Source: Cytobacillus oceanisediminis
Lineage (GTDB): Bacteria > Bacillota > Bacilli > Bacillales > Cytobacillaceae
NCBI RefSeq assembly: GCF_003182355.1
Contig: NZ_QGTW01000016.1
Coordinates: 1 to 64,000, forward strand
DNA length: 64,000 nucleotides
Direction: 5' to 3'
The position numbers and the translations under genes were made by a program. The notes under the pieces are model-generated. The model was not told the DNA's origin. It ran no database searches and saw only the letters and a program-made list of their open reading frames with translations. Below are positions 26,383 to 35,820 of the stretch, one piece after another (the stretch's first letter is position 1; the number at the start of each line of letters is the position of its first letter).

Positions 26383-26847
26383 ATGGAGAAGTTTGGAATT
26401 ATACCAAAAATAAATATTGAATCAGCTTTGAAACCAGCTTTCCAAAAACTTGATTATAATAAAACAAGTTTGGCTAATGTAGGAGAAATGCTGGATAGAA
26501 TAAATCGTTTAAAGGAAATGGAAAGACAAGAACAGGAACTAAAACAACAACAAAAAGAACAACGAGAAATGCAGTTAAATGAAATGATTCAACAAATTGT
26601 CGCCAATACTGCTTATTTGCCGGAAATGGTTGGTTTGATTAGAAAAAATAATGAAATCAATGAAGAAATGCTTGGTTTATTTCAGGAAATGACTGAAGTG
26701 TTAAAAGCACAAACAGTTGAAGAAGCTGAAGGCATTGTTAAAACAGTGGTAGGTAAAGCCCAGGAAACAAATGATGCACTGGATGCCATGTCAGGATTAT
26801 TGAGTTATGGGAAACTACTGATTAAGCTGATGTTTCCTGAAAGTTAA
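26383..26847 (+). CDS. coiled-coil protein of element 2
   Basis: 154 residues from the ATG at 26383 (AGAGGAGGAAAA upstream). A central coiled coil (MERQEQELKQQQKEQ and on) is followed by helices rich in M, E and I. Phage and plasmid proteins of this appearance exist with no assigned function. Confidence 0.6.
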   Translation: MEKFGIIPKINIESALKPAFQKLDYNKTSLANVGEMLDRINRLKEMERQEQELKQQQKEQREMQLNEMIQQIVANTAYLPEMVGLIRKNNEINEEMLGLFQEMTEVLKAQTVEEAEGIVKTVVGKAQETNDALDAMSGLLSYGKLLIKLMFPES

Positions 26848-26871
26848 ATACTTATAAAAAGGTGCTGAAAA

Positions 26872-27615
26872 ATGGAATATGTAAATGAACTGCTTAAATT
26901 TTTGGGACAAGCTACAATACTAATAGCTGTGGTGACTTTTTTATTAAAATCATATTTTAAAAACCTTGTTGCACATTTTTTTAAGAAAGAACTTGAAGAA
27001 TATAAACATGACCTAAACTTAATTACTGAAGAAAAAAAGTTTGACTATCAAAGAAAATTGCATGATTTCAACTTATACAGGTCGAGAAGACACGAATCAT
27101 ACCGAGTGTTATTTAAATTAGCACTTTCATCATTAAACAAAATAAATCATTCCAGAAAAGAAACTGTTTGGCCAAAATTCGAAGACATGACATATGAAGA
27201 GATAGAGGTCTATTTAAAAACTGAAATTAAAGATGAATTTGAAGTTCAAAAAACTAATAGAAGGTTTCAACAATATCGAGATTTTTCGATAATAAAGTCT
27301 TCAATTGTTGCAACCAGATTGAAGGAAACAATGTTAGAAATAAATAAATTTATTGATTATTTCGAGGAAAACGAACTGTATTATTCAAATGATGTTATTT
27401 CGGTTACTTTACCTATGAAACCTAAAATGAATGAAGTAAGTAAAATAATATCTGTGCAGGTCTTAGTAAAACAGATGGTTGATATAGAAATTGAAGAAGG
27501 CTTTTTTAAAGAAAAAATTGATAGCCTTGATGGGGAGATTCAATTTATAGAAGAATGTGTAGGTAAACTCAAAAAGCAAATAGTAAATGAATTATCAATT
27601 GGTGATTATTCTTAA
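26872..27615 (+). CDS. membrane-anchored helical hypothetical protein
   Basis: 247 residues. One N-terminal membrane segment (about 8-25, FLGQATILIAVVTFLLK) is followed by a long, charged, helical cytoplasmic domain. No family recognised. AAAGGTGC precedes the ATG. It precedes the HEPN-like gene by 26 bases and probably forms an operon with it; a single-span protein with a HEPN-like partner is a frequent look of anti-phage systems. Confidence 0.6.
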   Translation: MEYVNELLKFLGQATILIAVVTFLLKSYFKNLVAHFFKKELEEYKHDLNLITEEKKFDYQRKLHDFNLYRSRRHESYRVLFKLALSSLNKINHSRKETVWPKFEDMTYEEIEVYLKTEIKDEFEVQKTNRRFQQYRDFSIIKSSIVATRLKETMLEINKFIDYFEENELYYSNDVISVTLPMKPKMNEVSKIISVQVLVKQMVDIEIEEGFFKEKIDSLDGEIQFIEECVGKLKKQIVNELSIGDYS

Positions 27616-27641
27616 ATTCAATGTAAGAATGGGGAACTAAA

Positions 27642-28238
27642 ATGCATATTGCATTGCATACCTTTTATTTTCAAATAGCAATGGAACATTACCAAAAATA
27701 CATGGAATGCCTAAACCAATACAACGAACTTACAGATAATAATGCACAATGGGATATTTTTTCAAAAGACCCTGAACAAAACCAGTCATATTTTGGCTTG
27801 TTTAGAGATAAGGAAAAGAATGCAATTATTACGGTGGTATTTTTGGTTATGTCAGTTGAATCACTCATAAACGAATATGGGTTTTGTTTTTTGGGCGAAA
27901 AGAAATTTAATGAGTTTGACAAAGGTAATGTTATTGATAAGGTTGTAAATATTTACTTTGAAGCAACTGGTAAACAGTTCCCAAAAGATAAACAACTTTA
28001 TCAAAGTCTTTATGATTTAATTACTGTTAGAAATACATTGGTACACAGTAAAAGTATTGAGGTCGATATTGAAACTTTAATGGGGAATGATATTGAAGCT
28101 GATAAACAATTTCTTGCAAACATAAATTCAATGTTAGGAAATAAAAGGAACAAGGAAACTAAACAGAAATTTTTGGATGAAATATTAACATCGTCAGTAA
28201 ACGTTTATTCTGAACTTATTACCTTTCTAAAGCAGTAA
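27642..28238 (+). CDS. HEPN-like hypothetical protein
   Basis: 198 residues. The helical segment VFLVMSVESLINEYGF followed by SLYDLITVRNTLVHSKS gives the two-helix layout and R-x4-H (RNTLVH) of HEPN domains, many of which are ribonucleases in toxin-antitoxin and defence systems. GGGGAAC lies before the ATG. The assignment rests on the motif and the helical layout. Confidence 0.65.
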   Translation: MHIALHTFYFQIAMEHYQKYMECLNQYNELTDNNAQWDIFSKDPEQNQSYFGLFRDKEKNAIITVVFLVMSVESLINEYGFCFLGEKKFNEFDKGNVIDKVVNIYFEATGKQFPKDKQLYQSLYDLITVRNTLVHSKSIEVDIETLMGNDIEADKQFLANINSMLGNKRNKETKQKFLDEILTSSVNVYSELITFLKQ

Positions 28239-28526
28239 TTAAATTCTTAGAACTGGTTAGCTGCGGCCTTATTGAACTGATTGAATATTAATTTTCAATT
28301 CAAATGCTGAAAGTGTTCAATGGACAAAAAAAGATTCCCTTCAACCTTACAGCAGTACGCAACGAACTGGAAAAGAAGAAGGGAAAGCAACCATAGGGAG
28401 TAGCTAACAGCGTTGTGAAGGGAAAAAGAAACGAACCGTTCAACAGGCAACTAATATCAAGTCAACAAAACAGAAAAGGAGTGGAAAAAAAAACCACTGT
28501 TAACATAAAGTTACTCTTGTATAATT
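28239..28526. other. intergenic region upstream of the two-nuclease operon
   Basis: No convincing gene. A 30-codon frame at 28302-28394 has no ribosome site. Several GAAGGGAAA-like words repeat (28379, 28417). Confidence 0.4.
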
Positions 28527-28557
28527 AACCTAAAGGAATATCTTCCTTTAGGTTTTG
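28527..28557 (+). terminator. terminator upstream of the two-nuclease operon
   Basis: AACCTAAAGGA / TCCTTTAGGTT perfect hairpin with TTGTATTTT. It isolates the operon that starts at 28600. Confidence 0.85.
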
Positions 28558-28599
28558 TATTTTATTTGACATAGGTAAACAGTACAACAAGGTGATAAT

Positions 28600-30141
28600 A
28601 TGGTGAAAACATGGAAGCTTGAAGAAGTTAAAGAAGAGTTTAAAAATGTAGGACTTAAGTTGTTAAGCAAGAGTTATATAAGTTCTAAAGAATTAATGGA
28701 TTATGAATGCTTAAAATGCGGACATATAGATAAAAAAAGTTTCTCGAAAGTTTATTATAGAAAACAAGGTTGTAAGAAATGCGGAAAGAAAAAGGCTGGA
28801 GTTTCAAAAAGACTTTCCATTAACACTGTTAGAGAAGAACTAATAAAAAAAAATTTAAGACTTCTTTCCACTGATTATGTTAAGCGAACTGAACCGTTAG
28901 AATATGAATGTATTATTTGTCAAAAAAAAGATAAAAGAACATATGCCACTATTATTCAAGGTGAGTATGGTTGTATATTTTGCGGAGAAGTGATGAAACG
29001 TAAAAACCTTCTTAAATATACAATTGAAGATGCCAAGGAAATTTTTAAACAGGCGGGTTTATTATTAACTGAAAAAGAATACAAAAATTTTAATGAAGAA
29101 ATGTCTTATGAATGTATTGATTGTGGCTATAAGGATAAAAAGAGTTTGTCAGTTGCGAAGGTAGGAAAGGGTTGTCCCAAATGTGCAGGAATATTACCTT
29201 TAGACTTAAACGAAGTAAGAAATTTATTTTCAGAAAATCAACTTTTGCTTAAAGAAAATGAATATGCAAATGCACGAACACCCATGAAATATCTTTGTCT
29301 TGTTTGCGGTTATATAGGTGATAAAACAGTATCAAATTTAAGGGCAGGAAAAGGATGCAAAAAATGTGCAAACATCCAAAACGCAAATAATCAACGGCTA
29401 TTATATACAGATGTGAAAAAAATCATTCAGGGAAAAGGATGGAAACTAGTATCAGAAACATACGAATCTAATAGGGCTACCATTGAACTTAGGTGCCCTG
29501 CCGGCCATGAAGTATTTATGAATTTAAATAATTTTAACAGTGACAAAGGCTGCAGGAAATGTTCTGGACTAGAAAAACCATCTTTAGATGTTAGAAAAAG
29601 TGTCTTTTTAAATCTGAATCTTAAACTTTTAGATAATGAATATAAAAATAGTAATACCCCACTTACTTATGAGTGTCAGGAATGTGGGTACATAGGATAT
29701 AAAACATATAAAAGTGCCAAAAATGGTTTTGGTTGTTTAGCATGTTCACCAGCTTCAGCTGGTGAAGAAAAGATTGCTAACTGGTTAATTGATAAGGGTA
29801 TTCACCATATTAGACAATATAGAATTAGTGAATGTAGAAATAATAAACCGCTTCCATTTGATTTTGCTGTTTTTAATAAACTCAATCAACTACTTTATTT
29901 GGTTGAATTTGACGGGGAACAACACTTTCGTGCAAGAGAATATTTTGGTGGTGAACAATCCTTCTTGAAAAGACTAGAAAATGATGAAATAAAAAATAAA
30001 TTTTGCAGTGCAAATAATATACCTTTACTCCGGATTTCCTATTTGGAAATTAATGAAGTTGAAAACATATTGTCAAAACAATTATTACCCTTATTAGTTA
30101 GATATTTAAAAAGAATAGGAGACAAAAATGAAAGCACTTAA
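28600..30141 (+). CDS. multi-zinc-ribbon protein with a C-terminal Vsr/PD-(D/E)xK-like nuclease domain
   Basis: 513 residues. Six tandem modules of about 60-65 residues, each with CxxCG ... GCxxC zinc-ribbon cysteines (CLKCGHIDKKSF, CIICQKKDKRTY, CIDCGYKDKKSL, CLVCGYIGDKTV, a CPAGHEV variant, CQECGYIGYKTY). Each starts with a short helix and a LLSKSYI/LLSTDYV-like strand. After residue 390 comes a nuclease-like domain: SAGEEKIANWL, Asp in LPFDFAVF (about 423) and LVEFDGEQHFRARE (about 433-446). The EFDGxQHF word is typical of Vsr/DUF559-type nuclease folds. It overlaps the next gene by 14 bases. Target unknown; array-type DNA recognition by the ribbons is inference. Confidence 0.8.
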   Translation: MVKTWKLEEVKEEFKNVGLKLLSKSYISSKELMDYECLKCGHIDKKSFSKVYYRKQGCKKCGKKKAGVSKRLSINTVREELIKKNLRLLSTDYVKRTEPLEYECIICQKKDKRTYATIIQGEYGCIFCGEVMKRKNLLKYTIEDAKEIFKQAGLLLTEKEYKNFNEEMSYECIDCGYKDKKSLSVAKVGKGCPKCAGILPLDLNEVRNLFSENQLLLKENEYANARTPMKYLCLVCGYIGDKTVSNLRAGKGCKKCANIQNANNQRLLYTDVKKIIQGKGWKLVSETYESNRATIELRCPAGHEVFMNLNNFNSDKGCRKCSGLEKPSLDVRKSVFLNLNLKLLDNEYKNSNTPLTYECQECGYIGYKTYKSAKNGFGCLACSPASAGEEKIANWLIDKGIHHIRQYRISECRNNKPLPFDFAVFNKLNQLLYLVEFDGEQHFRAREYFGGEQSFLKRLENDEIKNKFCSANNIPLLRISYLEINEVENILSKQLLPLLVRYLKRIGDKNEST

Positions 30142-31723
30142 GTCGATTTCAAATAAAATATTTGAAGAAATGGATTTAATAAAGAACGATTTTTTTCGAG
30201 AAGTTGTTAGTGTTATAGGCAGTAATAATACAATTAGTTACTATTGTAAGCTATACGAAGCTTTGTTTTATGATTACTTAAAAACCTATGAAACATTTAT
30301 AAATAATGATGCAAAAATAATTCATGTAATAGCAGAAATTATTAAATGGGTTTGGGAAGGGGAAATTGTAGAAGATAAAGATTTTAGTAATATTGATTTT
30401 AACGTTCTACATAATTATTTCCAGAAAGTATATGAAGTCCACCAGTCTAATACGGCCTTTTTATCTGAGTATTTTAATTTATTTACAGCTAATATAATAA
30501 ATGATGAAAAAGTAAGTTTTACATACATTAACAAGGAAGTAGACTTTTATGAAAAAGTAAATCATTTATTGATAACTGACTTCCAGGAACATAAGGGTAG
30601 AAAGATAATTGAAAAAAAAGAAAAAGCCAAAAAGAATGGTCGTTATCTTAATGCACAGTTTCATGCCAAAAACTTGGTTGAATGTGATTTTGAATTACCT
30701 GATGACTATAGAATTTTAGATTTTACAATTGGTCAAGTGAAAGAATTCTGGAAGCATTTATACACTGATGCCTGGAATAAAAAAAGTCTAAATGTTTTAG
30801 AGTTTAAAAAGTTTGTAAATAAAAATCAAGAAATTAGTTATGATAAGGTGAATAATTTTAAATTGATGGAAGTAAATCCAGAGAAATGGAATTTAAGAAG
30901 TTTAACTCTAGATAAGGCTAAAGATATGTTGGAAATACTTAGTTTCAATGGTCAGAAAAAGTTTAATAGGATACATTCATCGTTAATTTCTGAACCAATT
31001 ATAAAGATGCCTGATTCAAGATATATTATTATTCCATCTGCAATATTTAGTCATGAACCCGAAAGGTATAGTCTTCAGGTCTTTGATAAACATATAAGTT
31101 ACTATCAAAATATTGGGCAAGAAGTTCCCACAGATGATGATAGAAGAGAAGTAATCTTTGTTGAAAAACTATATAAGCTTTTTCGCGACTTTAAATATAA
31201 AAAAGATTCAGTGAATATTCCCGATTCTGATATAGATTATATTGTCTTTGATGAAATTACTAAAACACTTATTTGCTTTGAATTAAAATGGATAACAGAA
31301 CCCTTCACTCCTTCAGAAATAAAGACAAAAGAAAAGCCTTTAGTAAAAGGATTAGAAATACAATTACCGAAATATAAAAATGCAGCGGAAGGAAACACTT
31401 TAAAAACATTGAAAAGTGCTTTTGGCAATAACTTTGATGAAACTCCAGTAAATTTTTATTATTTTGTTTTAACTAATTTAACTATTGGAAGTGGCTTCTT
31501 AAATAGAAGCACTTATAAAATTGTTAACATAAGAATGTTAGAAAAAGCACTTTCTGAGTGTGAAAATAATTTAAAGGTTTTATCTGAAATTTTATTTGAA
31601 GAAAGGTATATTAAAAATGCTGGAGACTTTATTGAAACAACTGTAACTACAAAAAAATGTTTAGGTATTGAAATTAGCCAACCTGAATTTAGTTACAAAG
31701 GTGGATTTTCGTTAGAATCTTAG
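30128..31723 (+). CDS. large hypothetical protein with a PD-(D/E)xK-like nuclease core
   Basis: 531 residues. No similarity recognised in the first 340, which are helical. Residues about 362-385 read DSDIDYIVFDE ... LICFELKW, an Asp, then Glu-x-Lys in a hydrophobic strand, the usual PD-(D/E)xK signature. GQEVPTDDDRREVIFVEKL just before may supply the upstream helix. Ribosome site AGGAGACAAAA is inside the previous gene, and the 14-base overlap means coupled translation. The pair is a candidate two-component nuclease system. Confidence 0.72.
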   Translation: MKALKSISNKIFEEMDLIKNDFFREVVSVIGSNNTISYYCKLYEALFYDYLKTYETFINNDAKIIHVIAEIIKWVWEGEIVEDKDFSNIDFNVLHNYFQKVYEVHQSNTAFLSEYFNLFTANIINDEKVSFTYINKEVDFYEKVNHLLITDFQEHKGRKIIEKKEKAKKNGRYLNAQFHAKNLVECDFELPDDYRILDFTIGQVKEFWKHLYTDAWNKKSLNVLEFKKFVNKNQEISYDKVNNFKLMEVNPEKWNLRSLTLDKAKDMLEILSFNGQKKFNRIHSSLISEPIIKMPDSRYIIIPSAIFSHEPERYSLQVFDKHISYYQNIGQEVPTDDDRREVIFVEKLYKLFRDFKYKKDSVNIPDSDIDYIVFDEITKTLICFELKWITEPFTPSEIKTKEKPLVKGLEIQLPKYKNAAEGNTLKTLKSAFGNNFDETPVNFYYFVLTNLTIGSGFLNRSTYKIVNIRMLEKALSECENNLKVLSEILFEERYIKNAGDFIETTVTTKKCLGIEISQPEFSYKGGFSLES

Positions 31724-32983
31724 ATAATTTGTCTTGTAAAAAAGAATAACCTTTCCAGAACCAGTAATAAGGTTATGGAAGGGTATTTAATTAATATTTA
31801 TTACTATAAGTTTTAGAAGATATTAATAGAAATAATACTCACTTCGTTCGTAATTTGCTTCACTTTGTTCAGCAAATCGTTAAATTTAATCTTATTAGTT
31901 ATATTTCTAATGGTTCTGAACGAAGTGAAGAACTAAGCCGTTAGGCTTAATTAGTTAGTTGTTTAACCGAAAACTTTTAAAGAAGTTTACCGTTATCTCT
32001 GTTTCTCTAAACATATGTACCTTTTGCAGGGTGCTTATAAGACAAACTGTGTCTAACTGTCACAAAGGTTTCACAAATAGGGTTCATAAAGTTCATATAC
32101 TTGTATTACCGTTATGCAGCGTTTAGGAAGGGTTAACGGACTGATTAAAGAATTTTATACAAGGTGGGATACTGTATTAAAATATTTTAATGTGAGTTTC
32201 TGTGTCGCCCTGTACTTTATCAGGGATGTGTCAGTCTATTGTAAATGTGTCTAAAATGTGAACAGGTTATATGTTGAAAAAGGGCTGATTTACCCAGCAA
32301 ACGCTTCAAGGGTGTGGAAAGGGAAATGGGTGTCAAGTATTTTTTCTTTACAGGAATACCGGTTATTTTATATGGGGACACCAGTTAATTAATCAGGGGG
32401 GGATTGGTTTAAAAATAGGGGTGTTGTTTATGCAGGGAATAGGCTTAATTTTATGCAGTGAACTGTTTTTTCACAATCATGCACATAAGCCTTCAAGTAC
32501 TGGTATAATAGTCTTTGCATAAAATCCTGCATATTACATAATTCAAGCAAGTTTGTGAATGGCTTTACACCAACGTTTATACACTCGTTGTATTTTACAT
32601 AATGGTTATTATGTAAACTAAACGTGAATATTCAATTCATCAATATACATTCGAAGACTGCTCCAAAACAGTAATAAAAACATTTTTAAATTAACAGCAA
32701 ATACAATTCATACATAAATATCTGATTAAAGTTGAAGATTAATATTCAAAAATACAGATACCCACCCATCATGGGGAGACGGGTTGCATGGTGTGGGAGT
32801 TAGCTATCTGAACAAATACACACCAATTTTAGGGTGCTGGTATTTCCTGCCTTGTGATATTCCTTCAGAACCTTTACAGAATCTTTTCGCACCTTCCGAA
32901 TACCTTCCGAACTACCTTGTGGCAACCCCTACCCCTTATCAGGAATTTTAGAAATATGAAATATCAAAAACGGCTTTAAAAAA
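31724..32983. other. 1.26-kb non-coding region of element 2
   Basis: No gene recognised on either strand. It is AT-rich, holds the inverted repeats at 31840-31930, repeated TGTGTC words (about 32044, 32205, 32230, 32248) and a GC-rich hairpin cluster near 32763-32800 (CCCACCCATCATGGGG and GGTGTGGG). It could be a replication origin or hold a structured RNA. Confidence 0.5.
31840..31930. repeat. nested inverted repeats
   Basis: CACTTCGTTC (31840-31849) is the exact reverse complement of GAACGAAGTG (31918-31927). CTTCACTTTGTTCAG (31858-31872) matches the complement of 31916-31930 in 14 of 15 positions, so one right arm can pair with two left arms, giving alternative structures. Confidence 0.7.
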
Positions 32984-33163
32984 TTACATAAAATTTTTAA
33001 GGTTCTTGGATTTTTCAATAAGGGATTTTTCAAAGGATTCTATCCTATCCAGTTTGTTATTCACTTCTGTAAAATTCTCCTTTACTTCCTGCCTGAAAGC
33101 CTTCTGTTCATCCAGCATAGTTTTTAAAACTGATAGTATTTGCTTTACCTTTTCCTTTTCCAT
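32984..33163 (-). CDS. small coiled-coil protein (59 aa)
   Basis: 59 residues from the ATG at 33163, with AGGGG 8 bases upstream on the minus strand (a GTG at 33172 would add three). Heptad-like helices with KVKQILSVLKTMLDEQ and FTEVNNKLDRIESFEK. No function known. Confidence 0.6.
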   Translation of the reverse strand: MEKEKVKQILSVLKTMLDEQKAFRQEVKENFTEVNNKLDRIESFEKSLIEKSKNLKNFM

Positions 33164-33504
33164 TCCAGTCACCCCTAGCTTTTATTTTTATTATCTATTC
33201 ATAAAATATTAACGGTTCTGTCTGACAAATGCATTGTTTTAAGTCCTAATGTATAGGAAGGTAACAAGCTGATGAAACGATATAAGCAGATGAATCTTTC
33301 TAAAAAAAATAAAAAATAAATATTCTGTGATTGAATGTTATGTTTAAAACTTTTTCTTCTTTTCTTAGTTTCGTATGTGTACTTATCAATTGCAACTACC
33401 TAAAGGTAAAAAGTGTGTGGGTGTCTGATTTCATTTCAGGCACTCTTTCTTTTTATTAATTATTCATATTTTAAGAATTACATATAAAGGGGTGTAACAG
33501 ATTA

Positions 33505-33741
33505 ATGAATGTTGAACTAATCAAATATTTAAGAAGTATAACAGATTTATCACAATCAGAACTGGCTTCAAAAGTCGGGGTGCATCAATCTCTTATCAGC
33601 AAAATAGAAAAGGGAATTGTACCAGCACAACCTGAAACAGAATTTAAGATAATGCAAGTCTTTTCAGATGCTGGAATCAGTACACAGGATATTGTATTGC
33701 TTCAGGGTGTCTTTAATAACAGGAGAATAAAAGGGGTGTAA
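33505..33741 (+). CDS. Xre-type helix-turn-helix regulator of element 2
   Basis: 78 residues: LSQSELASKVGVHQSLISKIEKG is split as LSQSELASKVGVHQS and LISKIEKG, a standard Cro/C1 helix-turn-helix in the first 60 residues. AAAGGGGTG lies upstream. It begins a tight five-gene run and probably controls it. Confidence 0.85.
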   Translation: MNVELIKYLRSITDLSQSELASKVGVHQSLISKIEKGIVPAQPETEFKIMQVFSDAGISTQDIVLLQGVFNNRRIKGV

Positions 33742-33744
33742 CAA

Positions 33745-34158
33745 GTGGATTACAGAAGTCAAATCAGGCAAAACCTTATATACATTCAAACATCTTTACA
33801 GAACGGCACACACAAGGAACAGAAAGCTATTATTCATTTAATGATGGAAGATACTTTACAGGCTGTTAAAGATACCGAATTTACTTACCAGTACAACTAT
33901 GTAAGGGAAACAGATAAATCACATCAAAAGGTATTTATTAATCTTGCTAATAAATCAAAAACAAAACTAATTGCCAGCTTGGAAGATTTACGGTGTGAAC
34001 TCACTGGAAGGAATGGAAACAGTAAACAGGCTTTAGCATTAATTAAAAAGATGCTGGAAACAAACCTTTGTAAGAATGAAGTAAAAAACAAAGTCAGGAA
34101 CTGGACCAATACAACAAATATTACTGTCAAAAATGGGCTTATTCGCACATCAGTTTAA
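33745..34158 (+). CDS. hypothetical protein (137 aa)
   Basis: 137 residues, GTG start at 33745 with AAAGGGGTG before it and 3 bases after the regulator's stop. Helical, basic C-terminus. No family recognised; second gene of the run. Confidence 0.65.
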   Translation: MDYRSQIRQNLIYIQTSLQNGTHKEQKAIIHLMMEDTLQAVKDTEFTYQYNYVRETDKSHQKVFINLANKSKTKLIASLEDLRCELTGRNGNSKQALALIKKMLETNLCKNEVKNKVRNWTNTTNITVKNGLIRTSV

Positions 34159-34175
34159 AAAGGGGGTACTACTAA

Positions 34176-34661
34176 ATGACTGAAAACAATGAAGCGAAAG
34201 CACCTGATACTTTATCAGATGAACAGATAAGGATAGCAAAGGCTTTTGTATCAGAAAGGCATGAAAAGGGGATAGGGGTTACTGAATTTTGTAGTAAGTA
34301 CAGAATCAGCACTAAAACCTTTTATGAATGGCGGAAAAATGAAGTCTTTGAATCTTATTTAGTTGCTTTAGGTGGAAGCATTATTTCAGATGATGAAAGA
34401 CAAGCCTATCAACTGGTAAAGAAAAAAATTATGGCTGAAGCTACAAAGGCAAATGCAGGTGTAAGGGAAATACAGCTTTTTCTTGATAACTTCTCGTATG
34501 TGGTAGAAGCAGAGAAACAGGAACGCATGAAAGAGTTAGGTATAACACCAGCACACGAAAGACAATCAGAAAAGAGTGTTGAAGAAAAGAAACTTGGACT
34601 TCTTGCAAGATTAAAAACAGCAGATAAACCAAACAGGGAAGGAACTGATAACAATGAATAA
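34176..34661 (+). CDS. phage-type helix-turn-helix protein (phBC6A51-like)
   Basis: 161 residues. KAFVSERHEKGIGVTEFCSKYRISTKTFYEW (two halves: GIGVTEFCSKYRIS and TKTFYEWRKNEV) is a helix-turn-helix of the transposase/terminase small-subunit kind. The C-terminal half is charged and helical. Phage and plasmid relatives are annotated phBC6A51 family. It overlaps the next gene by 8 bases. Confidence 0.7.
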   Translation: MTENNEAKAPDTLSDEQIRIAKAFVSERHEKGIGVTEFCSKYRISTKTFYEWRKNEVFESYLVALGGSIISDDERQAYQLVKKKIMAEATKANAGVREIQLFLDNFSYVVEAEKQERMKELGITPAHERQSEKSVEEKKLGLLARLKTADKPNREGTDNNE

Positions 34662-34899
34662 ACCACCAATTATGTATATTAGCGAAGGCATACGATTACA
34701 AGCTGAAGAAAGAGAAAAGCAGCGTGCAGAAAAAGTTGCTGAAATGAAGAATGAACAGGAGAAGGAACAACGGGAAAAGGAAGCTGAAAAAGGTGAAGTA
34801 AAACAGCAATTAACACAGGAAGAACAGATTAACTTATTAAGTGCTTCTGTACTGGAATTATCAGAACAACTAAAACAATTAAAAGGGGATGCGGAATAA
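34654..34899 (+). CDS. small coiled-coil protein (81 aa)
   Basis: 81 residues, almost entirely Glu/Lys/Gln-rich coiled coil (EEREKQRAEKVAEMKNEQEK) with a C-terminal amphipathic helix. Overlaps genes on both sides by a few bases. No function known. Confidence 0.6.
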   Translation: MNKPPIMYISEGIRLQAEEREKQRAEKVAEMKNEQEKEQREKEAEKGEVKQQLTQEEQINLLSASVLELSEQLKQLKGDAE

Positions 34900-35570
34900 T
34901 GGCAAAGATTAAAACTGTAATAAATAACTTATTAGGAAAGATTGAAACTACTTCAGAACGATATGAACAAACTTTAGAAAAGAAACAGGAAGAACTGATT
35001 GAAACCCAGCAGAAGCTTCAGGATGCACAGTTTAAGCTTAAAGACTTTCACAAGATGAAAGTATTAGGAGATATTACAGAAGAAGCATATGAAGCTGAAG
35101 CCGTTACAGTGAAGGCATTAACAGAAAAGATTGAAACCCTTCATAAAGAAATAGGGTTAATTGATACTTACAAAACTGAAGATGTTGATGCAGTGCTTGC
35201 AGAAATTAAAAAAGCACAGGCTGAAAATGTTGGTGAAGCATCTAATGAAGTTAGTCAGATTAAATACAAGATGCAACAGGCAAAGCTTGAATATCTTCAG
35301 AAGATAGCAGAAGCGAGGGAAGAATACTGGAAAGCTGTTAGTACAGAAAACAGATTGAATAACATTCTTGTAAAGCTTGGTAAAAAGAATCAAAACTATT
35401 TGTCAGGTGCATATGAAGCAATCGGTTTTGCTGGTTATGGCAATGGATACAGCACCACTAACTTAATGGTTCAGCAGAATGAAGTATTTGATGCTTTGAA
35501 TTATGGCCGACTTCCTTCACCGACTATTTCAGCAGTTGAGAAAGGAAAGAAAGCCGGATATATTAAGTAA
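34899..35570 (+). CDS. coiled-coil protein with a globular C-terminus (223 aa)
   Basis: 223 residues. A long coiled coil (about 10-150) ends in GKKNQNYLSGAYEAIGFAG, a compact part with Gly and Tyr. Last gene of the 33505-35570 run, followed by a terminator. No family recognised; the run as a whole resembles replication or packaging cassettes of small Bacillus elements. Confidence 0.65.
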   Translation: MAKIKTVINNLLGKIETTSERYEQTLEKKQEELIETQQKLQDAQFKLKDFHKMKVLGDITEEAYEAEAVTVKALTEKIETLHKEIGLIDTYKTEDVDAVLAEIKKAQAENVGEASNEVSQIKYKMQQAKLEYLQKIAEAREEYWKAVSTENRLNNILVKLGKKNQNYLSGAYEAIGFAGYGNGYSTTNLMVQQNEVFDALNYGRLPSPTISAVEKGKKAGYIK

Positions 35571-35636
35571 TTGAAATTGAATAATAATTTTCAATAAAAG
35601 CACCATGACAAAACATGACATAAGAAAGCAAAACAA

Positions 35637-35684
35637 AACCCCTTTACAGTTCCTTTGCTGGTTCTGAATTGGGGTTCTTTTTTT
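35637..35684 (+). terminator. terminator of the element 2 operon
   Basis: AACCCC / GGGGTT stem with an inner CAG..CTG stem, followed by CTTTTTTT. Confidence 0.85.
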
Positions 35685-35820
35685 ATGACTATATAGGTTA
35701 TTATCCATATAACAAAAGTTAATTTGGCTGCATGTTGTTTCTCAAGTATCTATCTATACGATAAAACTAAGCAAGTTTGTTTATAAAAAATACCTATATA
35801 ATAGGGAAGGGGTGATGAAT

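Noticed and set aside
28302..28394. 30-residue frame in the gap before the two-nuclease operon
   Set aside because: No ribosome site and no support beyond an ATG; kept as non-coding.
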